From contig NZ_MQVS01000002.1 of assembly GCF_001907235.1 (NCBI RefSeq), positions 186,001 through 250,000 on the forward strand: DNA of 64,000 bases. The letters are read 5' to 3'. Of the stretch, positions 43,522 to 53,369 are shown piece after piece (positions within the stretch are counted from its first letter, which is position 1; each line of letters begins with the position of its first letter). The stretch is from Buchananella hordeovulneris (GTDB lineage: Bacteria; Actinomycetota; Actinomycetes; Actinomycetales; Actinomycetaceae). The position numbers and the translations under genes are program-made. Under the pieces are notes generated by a model. It saw only the letters and a program-made list of their open reading frames with translations, ran no database searches and was not told the origin of the DNA.

Positions 43522-44020
43522 CAAGCACGTCGCGGGCCGAAAGTCCTGTGGTATCGAGTGTGTGACTGGCGGCCGCCCGGTAGCGCGGCAACCGCTCCCG
43601 CCGCAGCTGCCCCCACAGCGCCCGTGGGAGCACGGGCGCCAGCCCGCCTGGCGCCCCCAACGCCAGACGGCGGCTGACCGCAGCCAAGTCAGCGTCCAGA
43701 TGCACTACCGGATCCCCCGCCTGCCGGGCCAGGGTGAGCGCCTGGCGCACCAGCGGACTCTCAATGGCCCCTGAGCCAACGACCACCACCTGTGGGGTCG
43801 CTATGCCATCCCGGGGGGCGGACAGCTGCGCGCACACTGCCTGCTGCTCTGCCTGCCGCAAGGCATCCTGCGCACCCGCGACATGTAAATCAGCCAAACT
43901 ACGGCCGAGGACACGCTCCACCGCGTCGTCCGATTCCCACACCTGCCATCCTCGCGCCGCCAGGTGGGCAGCCAGAGTCGACTTGCCGGTCCCCGGTGCC
44001 CCGATAAGTATGAGTCTCAC
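43493..44020 (-). CDS. Shikimate-kinase-like protein (second copy)
   Basis: A 175-residue P-loop kinase with Walker A GAPGTGKST (7-15), Asp31-Asp32, ArgxxGlu (Arg55, Glu58) and GSGA (82-85) in place of GGG. The lid lacks the RPLL motif that the fused copy next door has. It is therefore either a divergent shikimate kinase or a kinase for another small hydroxyl substrate (gluconate-type is less likely on these motifs). The GTG start overlaps the aroKB stop (GTGA). Its last codons include a rare TTA and overlap the CTTGT/ACAAG array. Confidence 0.72.
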   Translation of the reverse strand: MRLILIGAPGTGKSTLAAHLAARGWQVWESDDAVERVLGRSLADLHVAGAQDALRQAEQQAVCAQLSAPRDGIATPQVVVVGSGAIESPLVRQALTLARQAGDPVVHLDADLAAVSRRLALGAPGGLAPVLPRALWGQLRRERLPRYRAAASHTLDTTGLSARDVLDKVLDLLGR

Positions 44021-45645
44021 TCGGCGACCGCCGCGTACGCCCGCTGAAGCGCTGCCTCATCGCGCACCACCAGCACCTGGGGTTTGGCCAGGCACCGCAG
44101 CAGCACAAAACGCAGCGAACGGTCTCGCACCTTTTTGTCCTGTGCCATGATCTCCCGTAGGTCCGCAAATGCCTCCCGGGGATAGGTAACCGGCAATCCG
44201 ACGCTAGCAAATATCTCCCGATGCTGGTCGAGCATACCTGCCGCCGCCACCCCCAGCTCCTCAGCCAATGCCGCCGCGAACACGCACCCTACTGCCACCG
44301 CATCGCCGTGCCGCCACTGGTAATCAGAGTGACGCTCAATGGCGTGGGCTAGGGTGTGGCCATAGTTCAACAGCTCCCGTAGGCCCGACTCACGCAGGTC
44401 TTTGCCCACTATCTTGGCCTTGACCTCGATCGCGCGCTCCATGATTTCCCGCATCGCCACGACCGGGCCGTCTACCAATGCCTGCGGATCCTGCGCTACC
44501 CGCTCCAAAATAACGGGATCGGCGATCAGGCCGCATTTGAGAACCTCGGCCAAACCCGCCCGCCGATCCGGGCGCGGTAGTGTCTCCAGACTATCCAAGT
44601 CGCAGATAACTCCGCGCGGGGGATGGAAGGCCCCCACCAGATTCTTGCCAGCAGACGTGTTAATGCCTGTCTTCCCCCCCACGGCGGCGTCCACCATCGC
44701 CAAGACCGTAGTGGGCACCTGGACGACATCGATGCCCCGCAACCAGGTGGCAGCGGCAAATCCCCCCTGGTCTGTCGTCGCCCCACCCCCCAACGCGACC
44801 ACCACGTCTTGCCGTCCCAACTGTTCGGCCCCCATCACGTCCCACAACTGCCCAGTGACCGTCAAGGATTTAGCGGCCTCTCCCGCGGGCAGGACATGCC
44901 GGATTACCTTGACATCGTGGTGCGTGTGCCGGGAGCGGGTGAGTTTGGCAGCCAGGGCCTCGGCGCGGTCCGCCAACGCCGGGGCATGCACCAGCAACAC
45001 CCGGCGGGCCGTCCCCCCCACTAGGTGAGCGATGCGACCATTCAAACCGTGCCCCAGCACCACGCTGTAGGGCCTATTACCCGGTACCTTGACCTGACTG
45101 ACCCGCCCGATTCCCTGCCGGATCTTCTCCACTATTTCCTCGGCAATCTCAGCCGGGGCCCGCCCGGTGGTTTCCACCGCCACCGTCGTCACGTCCCGGT
45201 AGAGGGCGGCGCGCTGGGCGTGAAACTCCCGCATCTTGGCGTCTGGATCGTTGCCCAGCAGGGGCCGATCCTCGCCCCCAGTGACCCTTCTGACAGCCTC
45301 GTCAGGCTCCACCAACAGGTGGACGACGGTGTGGGAGCGCAGCAGCTCCCGCGTGCCCCGGTGCAGCACCGCTCCCCCGCCCAAGGCGACGATGCCGTGC
45401 GCGATCTGCAGGGTGTGGGCAATGGCCCGATGCTCCACCTCCCGGAAACCAGCCTCGCCCCGCTGCGCAAAAATCTCCGGAATGGACAGCCTTGTGTGCC
45501 GCCGCACCTCCGAGTCCGTGTCAATGCTTGGCATTCCCGTCAAACGCGCCAGCTCCCGCGACACTGACGTCTTACCCGCGCCGGGCAAACCCACTAAGAC
45601 AATCGGCAACGCTTGGCGGGGAACAACGTCGGGCACGCGCCTCAT
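44017..45645 (-). CDS. aroKB: Fused shikimate kinase and 3-dehydroquinate synthase
   Basis: A 542-residue bifunctional protein. Residues 1-180 are a complete shikimate kinase: Walker A (19-27), Asp42/Asp44, Arg68xxGlu71, GGG (89-91) and RPLL (127-130). From about 182 it is 3-dehydroquinate synthase with GGGATTDQGGFAAATWLRGID, PTTVLAMVDAAVGGKTGIN and NYGHTLAHAIE. It catalyses two steps of chorismate synthesis. AGGAGG lies seven bases before the ATG, two bases after aroC. The fusion is known in some actinobacteria. Confidence 0.93.
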   Translation of the reverse strand: MRRVPDVVPRQALPIVLVGLPGAGKTSVSRELARLTGMPSIDTDSEVRRHTRLSIPEIFAQRGEAGFREVEHRAIAHTLQIAHGIVALGGGAVLHRGTRELLRSHTVVHLLVEPDEAVRRVTGGEDRPLLGNDPDAKMREFHAQRAALYRDVTTVAVETTGRAPAEIAEEIVEKIRQGIGRVSQVKVPGNRPYSVVLGHGLNGRIAHLVGGTARRVLLVHAPALADRAEALAAKLTRSRHTHHDVKVIRHVLPAGEAAKSLTVTGQLWDVMGAEQLGRQDVVVALGGGATTDQGGFAAATWLRGIDVVQVPTTVLAMVDAAVGGKTGINTSAGKNLVGAFHPPRGVICDLDSLETLPRPDRRAGLAEVLKCGLIADPVILERVAQDPQALVDGPVVAMREIMERAIEVKAKIVGKDLRESGLRELLNYGHTLAHAIERHSDYQWRHGDAVAVGCVFAAALAEELGVAAAGMLDQHREIFASVGLPVTYPREAFADLREIMAQDKKVRDRSLRFVLLRCLAKPQVLVVRDEAALQRAYAAVAE

Positions 45646-45647
45646 GA

Positions 45648-46856
45648 CTAGCCTCCTAAGGGGTCAGCTTGCAGGTATGCCTCCAGATTACGGCGACATT
45701 CGCGCACGCAGTCCCCGCCCGTCTTAGTTAATAAGGCCTTTAGCAAAGTTAAGGCCACCATGGCCTCGGCCACGACCGCCGCCGCTGGCACCGCGCACAC
45801 GTCGGAACGCTGATGGATGGCCCGGGCAGCCTGCCCGGTAGTCACATCGATGGTGGCCAGCGCGTGGGGCACCGTCGAGATGGGCTTCATGGCGGCCCGC
45901 GCGACGATCGTCTCGCCGTTTGACATGCCTCCTTCAATCCCACCCGCCCGGTTGGTCTGGCGTTGGGGACCGTGCGGACCCGGGTGAATCTCGTCGTGAG
46001 CTACCGAGCCACGCCGCGCCGCGGTACGAAAACCGTCGCCGATTTCTACCGCTTTGATCGCCTGAATACTCATCAGCGCGGCCGCCAACTGGGCATCCAG
46101 TTTCGCCTCGGCCCGCACGTAGGATCCCAAACCCGCAGGCACGCCGTAGGCCAACACCTCCACCACACCGCCGAGGGTGTCTCCGTCACGCTTGGCGGCA
46201 TCGATCTCAGCAACCATGGCCGCCGAGACGGCGGTGTCAAAGCAGCGCACCGGATCGGCGTCCAGACCTGCTACGTCCCCCACTGTGGGCACGGCGGAGT
46301 CCGGGGGCACCGCCACCCCACCGATGGCGGTGACATGGCTGACCAGTTCGATATCGGCGATCTGCCGCAGGGCGGCGGCGGCGACCGCCCCCACCGCCAC
46401 GCGCGCCGCCGTCTCCCGGGCCGAGGCCCGCTCCAGCACCGGACGCGCCTCGGCAAAACCGTACTTGCGCATGCCTGTGAGGTCGGCGTGTCCCGGACGC
46501 GGGCGGGTGAGGGGGCGGTTGCGGGCGATCTCCCGCTCATCCCCCGTGCCTGCATCGCGCAGCAGCGCTGCGGGCGCCACCGGATCGGCAGACATGACCG
46601 TCTGCCACTTCGGCCACTCCGAATTGGCCACCTCGATAGCCACCGGACCGCCAATGGTCCGGCCGTGCCGCACCCCGCCGAGAATCCGTACCTCGTCGGC
46701 CTCAAATTTCATGCGGGCACCGCGCCCATACCCCAGGCGGCGGCGTTGCAAGGCCGCCGCAATGTCCTGCGTCGTGATTGCTATGTCGGCTGGGATGCCG
46801 TCAAGCATGCCCACCAACGCCGGCCCGTGTGATTCACCTGCGGTCGTCCACTGCAT
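45648..46856 (-). CDS. aroC: Chorismate synthase
   Basis: A 402-residue flavin-dependent enzyme for the last step of chorismate synthesis. It has [45 protein letters not shown], and the C-terminal [14 protein letters not shown] at 46856 gives the family's N-terminus (another ATG nine bases upstream is possible) and overlaps aroE by 23 bases. Confidence 0.95.
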   Translation of the reverse strand: MQWTTAGESHGPALVGMLDGIPADIAITTQDIAAALQRRRLGYGRGARMKFEADEVRILGGVRHGRTIGGPVAIEVANSEWPKWQTVMSADPVAPAALLRDAGTGDEREIARNRPLTRPRPGHADLTGMRKYGFAEARPVLERASARETAARVAVGAVAAAALRQIADIELVSHVTAIGGVAVPPDSAVPTVGDVAGLDADPVRCFDTAVSAAMVAEIDAAKRDGDTLGGVVEVLAYGVPAGLGSYVRAEAKLDAQLAAALMSIQAIKAVEIGDGFRTAARRGSVAHDEIHPGPHGPQRQTNRAGGIEGGMSNGETIVARAAMKPISTVPHALATIDVTTGQAARAIHQRSDVCAVPAAAVVAEAMVALTLLKALLTKTGGDCVRECRRNLEAYLQADPLGG

Positions 46857-47733
46857 GCTCCGCATCTTCCCACACCGGGCGGCCTGCGGCTGGCTCGCCC
46901 AGCAGGCGGGCACGCAGAGCCTGACGCATTGCCGCCACCCCGGGTTCTCGTCCCGTGAAGAGACGCACCTGGGCCACCGCCTGGTGCAGGAGCATGAGCC
47001 AGCCGGGCACCACCGTGCCCCCGGCGGCCTGCCAGGCGGCATTCAGCGCGGACGGCCAGGGATGGTAGACAACGTCCAGCAACACGGCGGTAGGCCGCCG
47101 GTGGGCGGCGAGTAGCGGGGCGAGGCCGTCGGCCACCCCGGCTGGCACAGTGGAGACGACGACGTCGGCCGCGGCCACGGCCGCCGCAATGGCGTCGGTG
47201 GCCCGCCACAGCACCGGGCGGTGCTCCACCCCCAAGGCGTGCGCCACCAGGGCAGTGGAGCCGGGGCCGCCGTGCCGGCGGGCCACCACGCTGTGGTGGG
47301 TGCAGCCCAATTCCCCCAGCGCTGCCATCGTCGAGCAAGCGGTGGCCCGGTTGCCGAGGAGCAAACTGCGCTGGGGGCGCCAGTCCTCACCCGCCACCTC
47401 GCGCAACGCCGCCGCAATGCCGCCGACATCAGTGTTGAAGGCCGTCAGTACCCCGCTGGGCAGCCGCACCAGGGTATTTGCCACCCCCAGGGCCGCGGCC
47501 AGGGGATCCACGGCGTCGGCCACCGCCACCGCCTCCGGTTTGAGCGGCATGGTGACGCTGAGCCCCACCCAATCGTCATCCAGCTGGCGCACGAACGCGC
47601 CAAGCTGCCCCGCCGCCAGCTCCCGAGCATCGTAGTGCCAATCCAGGCCCAGCCCGCGGTAGGCGGTGCGATGCAGCAACGGCGACAACGAATGGCTAAT
47701 CGGCTGCCCGACCACCGCCGCCCGGCTACTCAT
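46834..47733 (-). CDS. aroE: Shikimate 5-dehydrogenase
   Basis: A 299-residue NADP-dependent enzyme. The shikimate-binding SHSLSP, the catalytic Lys in VTMPLKPEA, and [13 protein letters not shown] are present, with a nucleotide-binding fold at [23 protein letters not shown] at 47733 has AGG eight bases upstream, nine bases after the mltG stop. Order mltG-aroE-aroC-aroKB is standard. Confidence 0.92.
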   Translation of the reverse strand: MSSRAAVVGQPISHSLSPLLHRTAYRGLGLDWHYDARELAAGQLGAFVRQLDDDWVGLSVTMPLKPEAVAVADAVDPLAAALGVANTLVRLPSGVLTAFNTDVGGIAAALREVAGEDWRPQRSLLLGNRATACSTMAALGELGCTHHSVVARRHGGPGSTALVAHALGVEHRPVLWRATDAIAAAVAAADVVVSTVPAGVADGLAPLLAAHRRPTAVLLDVVYHPWPSALNAAWQAAGGTVVPGWLMLLHQAVAQVRLFTGREPGVAAMRQALRARLLGEPAAGRPVWEDAEHAVDDRR

Positions 47734-47742
47734 CAATGCGAC

Positions 47743-49341
47743 CTAGTTCTTCTTTTTTTCATTGCAGACATCCCGGTGGGACTCACACCAGGTCGCCAGG
47801 AGAGCAACATTCTTCTTGTGCTCCTCATAGGTGCTGGCAAAACGCGTTTCCGCCGAGTTCAGATCAATGGTGACGAAGTAGAGCCACGGCCCCGGCTCCG
47901 GATTCAGCACCGCCTGCAGCGCGGGCTCGCCCGCGTTGGCGATCGGCCCCGGGGGCAGCCCCTGGTGTTGGTAGACGTTGTAGGCATTGCTGGGATCCGC
48001 GATCTCTGGATCATCGAGCTCGCAAATCACCTTGCCCAGGCCGTAACAAACCACCGAGTCCATCTGCAGCTTGCCCTGCGTCTCCTCATCCGGCTGTGAC
48101 AGACGATTTTCGATGACCCGGGCCACCCGCAGGTAGTCCTTCTCGTACTTGCCCTCCTTTTCCAAGATGGAGGCCTTAATAAGCACCTCCTGCCGCTTGT
48201 CGGCCGGCACCTGCAGGGCATCCAGGCGCTGAATCTGCAGCTCCACCATCTGCTTGAGCACATCCAACGGCTTGGCACCCGGATCGATGGTGTACGTGGC
48301 GGGGGCCAGCCAACCCTCGGCGTTACCCTTGGCCTCCGCGGGCAATCCCAGGGCCGGATCGGTGAGCGCCGCCTCCACCTCCTCGCGGGGGAAACCACCG
48401 ATCTCCGCCAGCTTGTCCGCGATCGCCTTCTTGCCCCAGCCCTCCGGGATCGTCAACTTCGTGTCCGCCCGGGCCGCCGGGTCCAGCAGCATCGCCACGG
48501 CGTCCGCCGCCCGCATCTCCTTGCGCAACGCGTAGGTGCCGGGCTGAATCTTCAGGGCATCGGCATTCTCGTTCAGCGCCCCCAGGGTGCGGGTCAGACT
48601 CGCGGTGACCCCGGCGTTGACCAAACTCTCGGCGATGTCGTTACCGGTAGCGCCCGGAGCCACCGTGATCGTGACGCTCTCGCCGCCCGGCCCCGGATAG
48701 TCCTCCACACTCGCGGACTCTTTGGAATCGAAAAGTCCCATCGCCATCACCGCCCGGGAGGCGAAGTAGCCGATGCCGGCCACCATACCGACCACCAGCA
48801 CCAGCACGAAGAACGTACGCACCGGGTGTCGGCCCCGCTTCTTACCATCGGCAGGCGCCTGCGTGAGCAGGTCCAGGGAGTCCTCCGTCCCCTCGCCAGC
48901 TGCGCTGTCCGCCTCCGCTGCCACCTGCCCGCGCACCGGGGCAAACGGGGAACGCCCGCCCTCCCCCGCCGCGCTGGGGGAGTCGACGGCTGCCGTCGCC
49001 CCCGTCGACACCTTAGGGAAGACCGAGGCCACCGCGGGGGCAGCGGCGTAGCCCTCCGCGGAGTCACTGTCGGGACGCGGGGTGGTCTGCGAGGCGGGGG
49101 CCCCAGAGCGCACCGCCGCAAAGGGCAGACCCGTGGAAATACCGGTGGGGCGCGTGCCCGGCGGGGAAGCCACCTCCGGCGGGACTTCGAACTGCCCGGT
49201 GGCTGACAACGCAGCGTCGGCCTGTCCGCGGCCCTGCTCGGCTGCCGCCGCCCGCTCCAACGCCCGCAGTTCCCGCCGCGTCAGCGGCCTGCCAGTCCCA
49301 TCGGCTCCAGGCACCTCAGGGGTCCTACTGTCGTAACTCAC
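47743..49341 (-). CDS. mltG: Endolytic murein transglycosylase MltG
   Basis: A 532-residue single-pass membrane enzyme. A long cytoplasmic N-terminus of about 170 residues rich in Ala, Pro, Ser and Glu precedes one helix (TFFVLVLVVGMVAGIGYFA). The YceG domain follows, with LysM-like GATGNDIAESLVNAGV, the catalytic Glu in ASILEKEGKYEKDY, and a NAYNVYQHQGLPPGPIANAG segment. It cleaves nascent glycan strands. The GTG start overlaps the ruvX stop (GTGA). Confidence 0.93.
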   Translation of the reverse strand: MSYDSRTPEVPGADGTGRPLTRRELRALERAAAAEQGRGQADAALSATGQFEVPPEVASPPGTRPTGISTGLPFAAVRSGAPASQTTPRPDSDSAEGYAAAPAVASVFPKVSTGATAAVDSPSAAGEGGRSPFAPVRGQVAAEADSAAGEGTEDSLDLLTQAPADGKKRGRHPVRTFFVLVLVVGMVAGIGYFASRAVMAMGLFDSKESASVEDYPGPGGESVTITVAPGATGNDIAESLVNAGVTASLTRTLGALNENADALKIQPGTYALRKEMRAADAVAMLLDPAARADTKLTIPEGWGKKAIADKLAEIGGFPREEVEAALTDPALGLPAEAKGNAEGWLAPATYTIDPGAKPLDVLKQMVELQIQRLDALQVPADKRQEVLIKASILEKEGKYEKDYLRVARVIENRLSQPDEETQGKLQMDSVVCYGLGKVICELDDPEIADPSNAYNVYQHQGLPPGPIANAGEPALQAVLNPEPGPWLYFVTIDLNSAETRFASTYEEHKKNVALLATWCESHRDVCNEKKKN

Positions 49342-49814
49342 GTGCGCTGTCCCTTCCGTCTACTGCGCACCAACTCCCCCGCCGGGGACGAGGTACGCCG
49401 TTCCGTCTCGAGTGCCTGGTCAAGCAACACCGTGGCCGCTACCTGGTCGACCACCCCCCGTTGGTGGAGGCTGGCACGACCAGCGTCCCGGAGCACTGCT
49501 TCGGCCGTCACCGTCGAGAGCCGCTCGTCGATCAGTCTGACCGCCATGCTAGTGCATTGGGCCAGCTCTCTCGCGAACCAGCGAGCCCGTTTCGCTGATG
49601 CGCCGGCCGCGCCCGACAGATGCCGGGGAAAACCCACGTAAATCTCGATCGGCTCGTACTCCTCAATCAGGTCCAGTGCCTGGTCGACGAGGTCGTCGTC
49701 GTTGGCGGGCCGCAAGGTCACCACCGGCACCGCTAGCACCGGCCCGGCATCGGTGCGCGCCACGCCGGTGCGCACCGTGCCAACGTCGAATGCCATCCGC
49801 ACTCCGGGACGCAC
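49338..49814 (-). CDS. ruvX: RuvX (YqgF) Holliday-junction-resolvase-like / pre-16S rRNA nuclease
   Basis: A 158-residue RNase H-fold protein with MAFDVGTVRTGVA, VGFPRHLSG and RLIDERLSTVTAEAVL, covering the expected acidic active-site residues. It probably trims pre-16S rRNA. GTG at 49814 starts seven bases after the alaS stop with AGGGC upstream; the readings further up are inside alaS. Confidence 0.92.
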   Translation of the reverse strand: MRPGVRMAFDVGTVRTGVARTDAGPVLAVPVVTLRPANDDDLVDQALDLIEEYEPIEIYVGFPRHLSGAAGASAKRARWFARELAQCTSMAVRLIDERLSTVTAEAVLRDAGRASLHQRGVVDQVAATVLLDQALETERRTSSPAGELVRSRRKGQRT

Positions 49815-49821
49815 AACTGCC

Positions 49822-52515
49822 CTAATTGCGCAGATCGGCGGCAATCGCGTCCAGCGCCTGCCCGATCTGGCTGGCGTCCTGCCCACCGCCCTGGGCGAGG
49901 TCGGGCTTACCGCCTCCGCCGCCACCCAGCACCTGGGCGGCACGGCGCACCAAGTCCCCGGCCTTCATGCCGCGTTCACGTGCCTGCGCGTTCGTGGCCA
50001 CCACCACCACCGGCCGCTCGGAGACCACTGCCGTGATAGCCACCACGGTGGGGGCCTCGTCGCCCAGTTGCTCGCGGACGGCCAGCACCAAGGCCCGCAC
50101 CGCGTCCGCGCTCGGGGCTTCGGTAAGGGCCCGGCGCGCCAACCGCGCGCCCGCTATCTCCTCGGCCTCCGCCGCAATCTGGGGCGCCAGCGCCCGCAGC
50201 ACGCTTTCCTGCAAACGGGCCAGTTCCTTTTCCGCGCTCTTCAGGCGGGTCACCAAATTGGCCACCCGCCCGGGCAGCTCCTCCGGGGTGCCCCCCAGCA
50301 CGCTTGCCAGCTCGCTGATCACGCCGGATTCCTGGGCGTGCTTGAGGTAGGCACCCGCACCAACCAGGGCCTCAATGCGCCGCACCCCGGAGCCGATGGA
50401 GGACTCGCCGAGTACCGAGACCCGTCCGATCGCCCCGGTGGCGGCCACGTGGGTGCCCCCGCACAACTCCCGCGACCAGTCCCCACCGATCGACACCACC
50501 CGCACCTGCCGACCGTACTTCTCCCCAAATAGCGCCTGGGCCCCCAAGGCCTTAGCCGCGTCCAGGTCCATGATCTGGTCGGTGATCTCCAGATTATCGA
50601 TGAGGCGTTCGTTGACCCGCCCCTCGACGGTGGCCAGCGCGTCCGCGGACAGGGCCTGACCGTAACGGAAGTCAAACCGCATGCGGTTGGGAGCGTTCTC
50701 GCTGCCCGCCTGCGTCGTCTCCTTGCCAAACTCCTCCATCAACACCTGGTGCACCATGTGGGTGGCCGTGTGGGCACGGGCGATAGCGCCCCGCCGCACC
50801 ACATTGATTTCGGCGCTGGCTGCCTCGTCCAGATGAATATCGCCCTCAATCAAACGTCCCCGGTGCACGATCAGGCCCGCCACGGGCTTCTGCACGTCGT
50901 CGACCTCGACGATGCCTCCTCCCGCCAAGCGAATCACACCGTGGTCGGCCAGCTGCCCGCCGGCCTCCGCGTAGAAAGGCGTCTGGGTGAGCACCACCTC
51001 GACGTCCGCCGGGGCGGTGGCTACCGGCACAGTCTCGCCATCCACCAGAATGCCGACCACCTGCGCCGCCGCCTGGGTGTCGGTGTAGCCGAGGAAAGGA
51101 ATCGGCCCCCCGGCGGCCTGCAGCAAGTCGTTGTAGACGCGGGCGTCTACGTGACCAGACTTCTTGGCAAGCGCGTCCGCCCGCGCCCGGGCCTTCTGCT
51201 CCGCCATGAGCGTGTCGAAGCCCGCCCGGTCCACCTCCACGCCAGCTTCCGCCGCAATCTCCAGGGTGAGATCAACGGGAAAGCCGTAAGTGTCGTGCAG
51301 CGTGAAGACGTCCTGGCCGGTCAGGCGCGGCTGCCGCCCGGTGCGGGCCTGCGCCTGAGCGCGCCCAACCGCCAAATCCAGGATGGAGGTGCCCGCCACC
51401 AGGGTGCGCCGGAAAGCGTCCTCCTCCGTGTACAGCACCTCGCTAATGCGCGCAAAGTCAGTCTCCAGCTCAGGGTAAGACTGCTTCATGGCATTCATCG
51501 ATGCTGGCAGCAGCACCGGCAGGCTTGCTTCGTCCACGCCGAGCAACCGCATCGAACGCACCGCCCGCCGCACGAGGCGCCGCAGTACGTAGCCGCGCCC
51601 ATCGTTGCCCGGCCGGACGCCGTCGCCCACCAGCATCATGGCGCTGCGCACGTGGTCAGCAATCACCCGCATGCGGACCCCGTCCTCGGAGTGCTGCTTA
51701 GCGGCGTAGGACAGCCCAGACATTTCCTCGGCGGCCGCGATGACGGGATAGACCTCGTCAATCTCGTACATATTGGCCTTGCCCTGCAGGATGTAGGCCA
51801 AACGTTCGAGCCCCGCCCCGGTATCAATCGCCTTTTCCTGCAGCTCGCCCAGCAGCGGGTAATCCTTCCCCGTGCCCTCACCCCGCAGGTACTGGTCGAA
51901 CACCAGGTTCCACACCTCGACGTAGCGGTCACCGCCCGGGTCGACGGTGCCGCCGAGTGCGTCGGGGCCGAACTCAGGCCCCCGATCAATGTGCCATTCG
52001 GCGCACGGCCCCGCCGGACCGGGCTGCCCCGTGTCCCAGAAGATCTGCTCGCGTGTCAGTTTGACGATGTGATCAGGATCCAGGTTCACCCCTCGGGTCA
52101 AGACGTCGTAGCTCTCGGCGTCCTCTTCCCAGATAGTCACCCACAGCTTGTCCGGGTCGATCCCATACTTGCCGTCAGCCACCGGGCCAGTAAGCAGCTC
52201 GTGGGCGTAGCGGATCGCTCCTTCCTTGAAGTAATCCCCGAACGAAAAGTTCCCGTTCATCTGGAAGAAGGTGCCGTGGCGAGTGGTACGCCCCACATTG
52301 TCAATATCGTTGGTGCGAATGCACTTCTGCACGCTGGCTGCGCGCGGCCACGGTGCCTGTTCAGTGCCCAGGATGTAGGGAATGAAAGGCACCATCCCGG
52401 CGATCGTGAACAGGATCGACGGATCCGGCGAGACGAGCGGAACCGACGGCACGATGGCGTGGTCCTGGCTCGCGAAATAGTCGAGCCACCGCTGGCGAAT
52501 CTCGCTAGTGCGCAT
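49822..52515 (-). CDS. alaS: Alanyl-tRNA synthetase
   Basis: An 897-residue class II enzyme. It has the catalytic N-terminal half (SVPLVSPDPSILFTIAGMVPF), the editing domain with HxxxH in ARAHTATHMVH and the Cys-His zinc site in SRELCGGTHVAATGAIG, and a C-terminal Ala-rich domain (GGGGGGKPDLAQGGG). AAGGA lies six bases before the ATG at 52515. Length is normal. Confidence 0.96.
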   Translation of the reverse strand: MRTSEIRQRWLDYFASQDHAIVPSVPLVSPDPSILFTIAGMVPFIPYILGTEQAPWPRAASVQKCIRTNDIDNVGRTTRHGTFFQMNGNFSFGDYFKEGAIRYAHELLTGPVADGKYGIDPDKLWVTIWEEDAESYDVLTRGVNLDPDHIVKLTREQIFWDTGQPGPAGPCAEWHIDRGPEFGPDALGGTVDPGGDRYVEVWNLVFDQYLRGEGTGKDYPLLGELQEKAIDTGAGLERLAYILQGKANMYEIDEVYPVIAAAEEMSGLSYAAKQHSEDGVRMRVIADHVRSAMMLVGDGVRPGNDGRGYVLRRLVRRAVRSMRLLGVDEASLPVLLPASMNAMKQSYPELETDFARISEVLYTEEDAFRRTLVAGTSILDLAVGRAQAQARTGRQPRLTGQDVFTLHDTYGFPVDLTLEIAAEAGVEVDRAGFDTLMAEQKARARADALAKKSGHVDARVYNDLLQAAGGPIPFLGYTDTQAAAQVVGILVDGETVPVATAPADVEVVLTQTPFYAEAGGQLADHGVIRLAGGGIVEVDDVQKPVAGLIVHRGRLIEGDIHLDEAASAEINVVRRGAIARAHTATHMVHQVLMEEFGKETTQAGSENAPNRMRFDFRYGQALSADALATVEGRVNERLIDNLEITDQIMDLDAAKALGAQALFGEKYGRQVRVVSIGGDWSRELCGGTHVAATGAIGRVSVLGESSIGSGVRRIEALVGAGAYLKHAQESGVISELASVLGGTPEELPGRVANLVTRLKSAEKELARLQESVLRALAPQIAAEAEEIAGARLARRALTEAPSADAVRALVLAVREQLGDEAPTVVAITAVVSERPVVVVATNAQARERGMKAGDLVRRAAQVLGGGGGGKPDLAQGGGQDASQIGQALDAIAADLRN

Positions 52516-52591
52516 GGGAAGTCCTTCCAAAAGCTAGGGCAGGCGGGCCACCGTCAAGGATACGGGGCGCTGGTGGGGAATCTGAAATGGT

Positions 52592-52622
52592 CCGGCCCCA
52601 GCAGCTGAGCTGCTGGGGCCGG
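52592..52622 (-). terminator. Terminator after rpsD
   Basis: A 14-base perfect stem (52592-52605 with 52609-52622) with a TGA loop, about 15 bases after the rpsD stop at 52637. Confidence 0.75.
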
Positions 52623-52636
52623 GCCAGGAGGGCAGA

Positions 52637-53260
52637 TTAGCGCGAGTAGAACTCAACGACGAGCTGAACTTCACACGTCACGGGGACCTCGTCCCGCTTC
52701 GGGCGGCGCACCAGCTCAAAGCGCAGCTTCTCCAGCTCCACCTTCAGGTAGCCGGGCACCTCGGGCAGCACATCCCGGTGCGAACCGGCGGCAGCCACCT
52801 GGAACGGCACCATGGTCTGGCTCTTGGGCTTGACCTGCACCACCTGGCCGGGCTTAACGCGGAAGGACGGACGGTCCACAATCTTGCCGTCCACCAGAAT
52901 GTGACGGTGAACCACGGCCTGCCGGGCCTGGGCGATCGTGCGGGCGAACCCGGCACGCAGCACCAGGGCGTCCAGACGCATCTCCAGCAGCTCGACCAGG
53001 GCCTCACCGGTCAGCCCCTGCTCGCGACGCGCCAGCTCGAAGGTGCGGCGCAGCTGCTTTTCCCGAATGCCGTACTGGGCGCGCAGCCGCTGCTTTTCCT
53101 TCAGTCGCACCGAGTAGTCGGAGTCCTGCTTGCGGCGGGCCCGGCCGTGCTCACCCGGGCCGTAGGGCCGCTTGTCGAAGTAACGCTGGGCCTTCGGGGT
53201 CAACGGAATACCGAGGGCACGCGAGAGGCGCACCTGGCGACGGGTACGGGACAGAGCCAT
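52637..53260 (-). CDS. rpsD: Ribosomal protein S4
   Basis: A 207-residue small-subunit protein, with the N-terminal RRQVRLSRALGIPLTPKAQRYFDKRPYGPGEHG (the form lacking the four-cysteine zinc site) and the S4 RNA-binding domain (EMRLDALVLRAGFARTIAQARQAVVHRHILVDGKIV). It starts 16S assembly. The roughly 100-base leader upstream can fold into two tandem hairpins, so autoregulation is possible. Confidence 0.96.
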   Translation of the reverse strand: MALSRTRRQVRLSRALGIPLTPKAQRYFDKRPYGPGEHGRARRKQDSDYSVRLKEKQRLRAQYGIREKQLRRTFELARREQGLTGEALVELLEMRLDALVLRAGFARTIAQARQAVVHRHILVDGKIVDRPSFRVKPGQVVQVKPKSQTMVPFQVAAAGSHRDVLPEVPGYLKVELEKLRFELVRRPKRDEVPVTCEVQLVVEFYSR

Positions 53261-53293
53261 ACTCGTTCACACCTTTCTGTCGTCTTGTAACGT

Positions 53294-53336
53294 CATCTCT
53301 CTTCGAGATGGGGTCAACCTGTTGGCTAAGACCCCA
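53294..53336 (-). promoter_or_regulatory. Tandem hairpins in the rpsD leader
   Basis: CATCTC-N5-GAGATG (53294-53310) and TGGGGTC-N14-GACCCCA (53309-53336) overlap by two bases in the gap between rarA and rpsD. They could be an S4-binding or termination structure; no known S4 leader family is recognised. Confidence 0.4.
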
Positions 53337-53369
53337 GTGGTCGCATAAGCAACCGCGCCAGCCTAGCAG

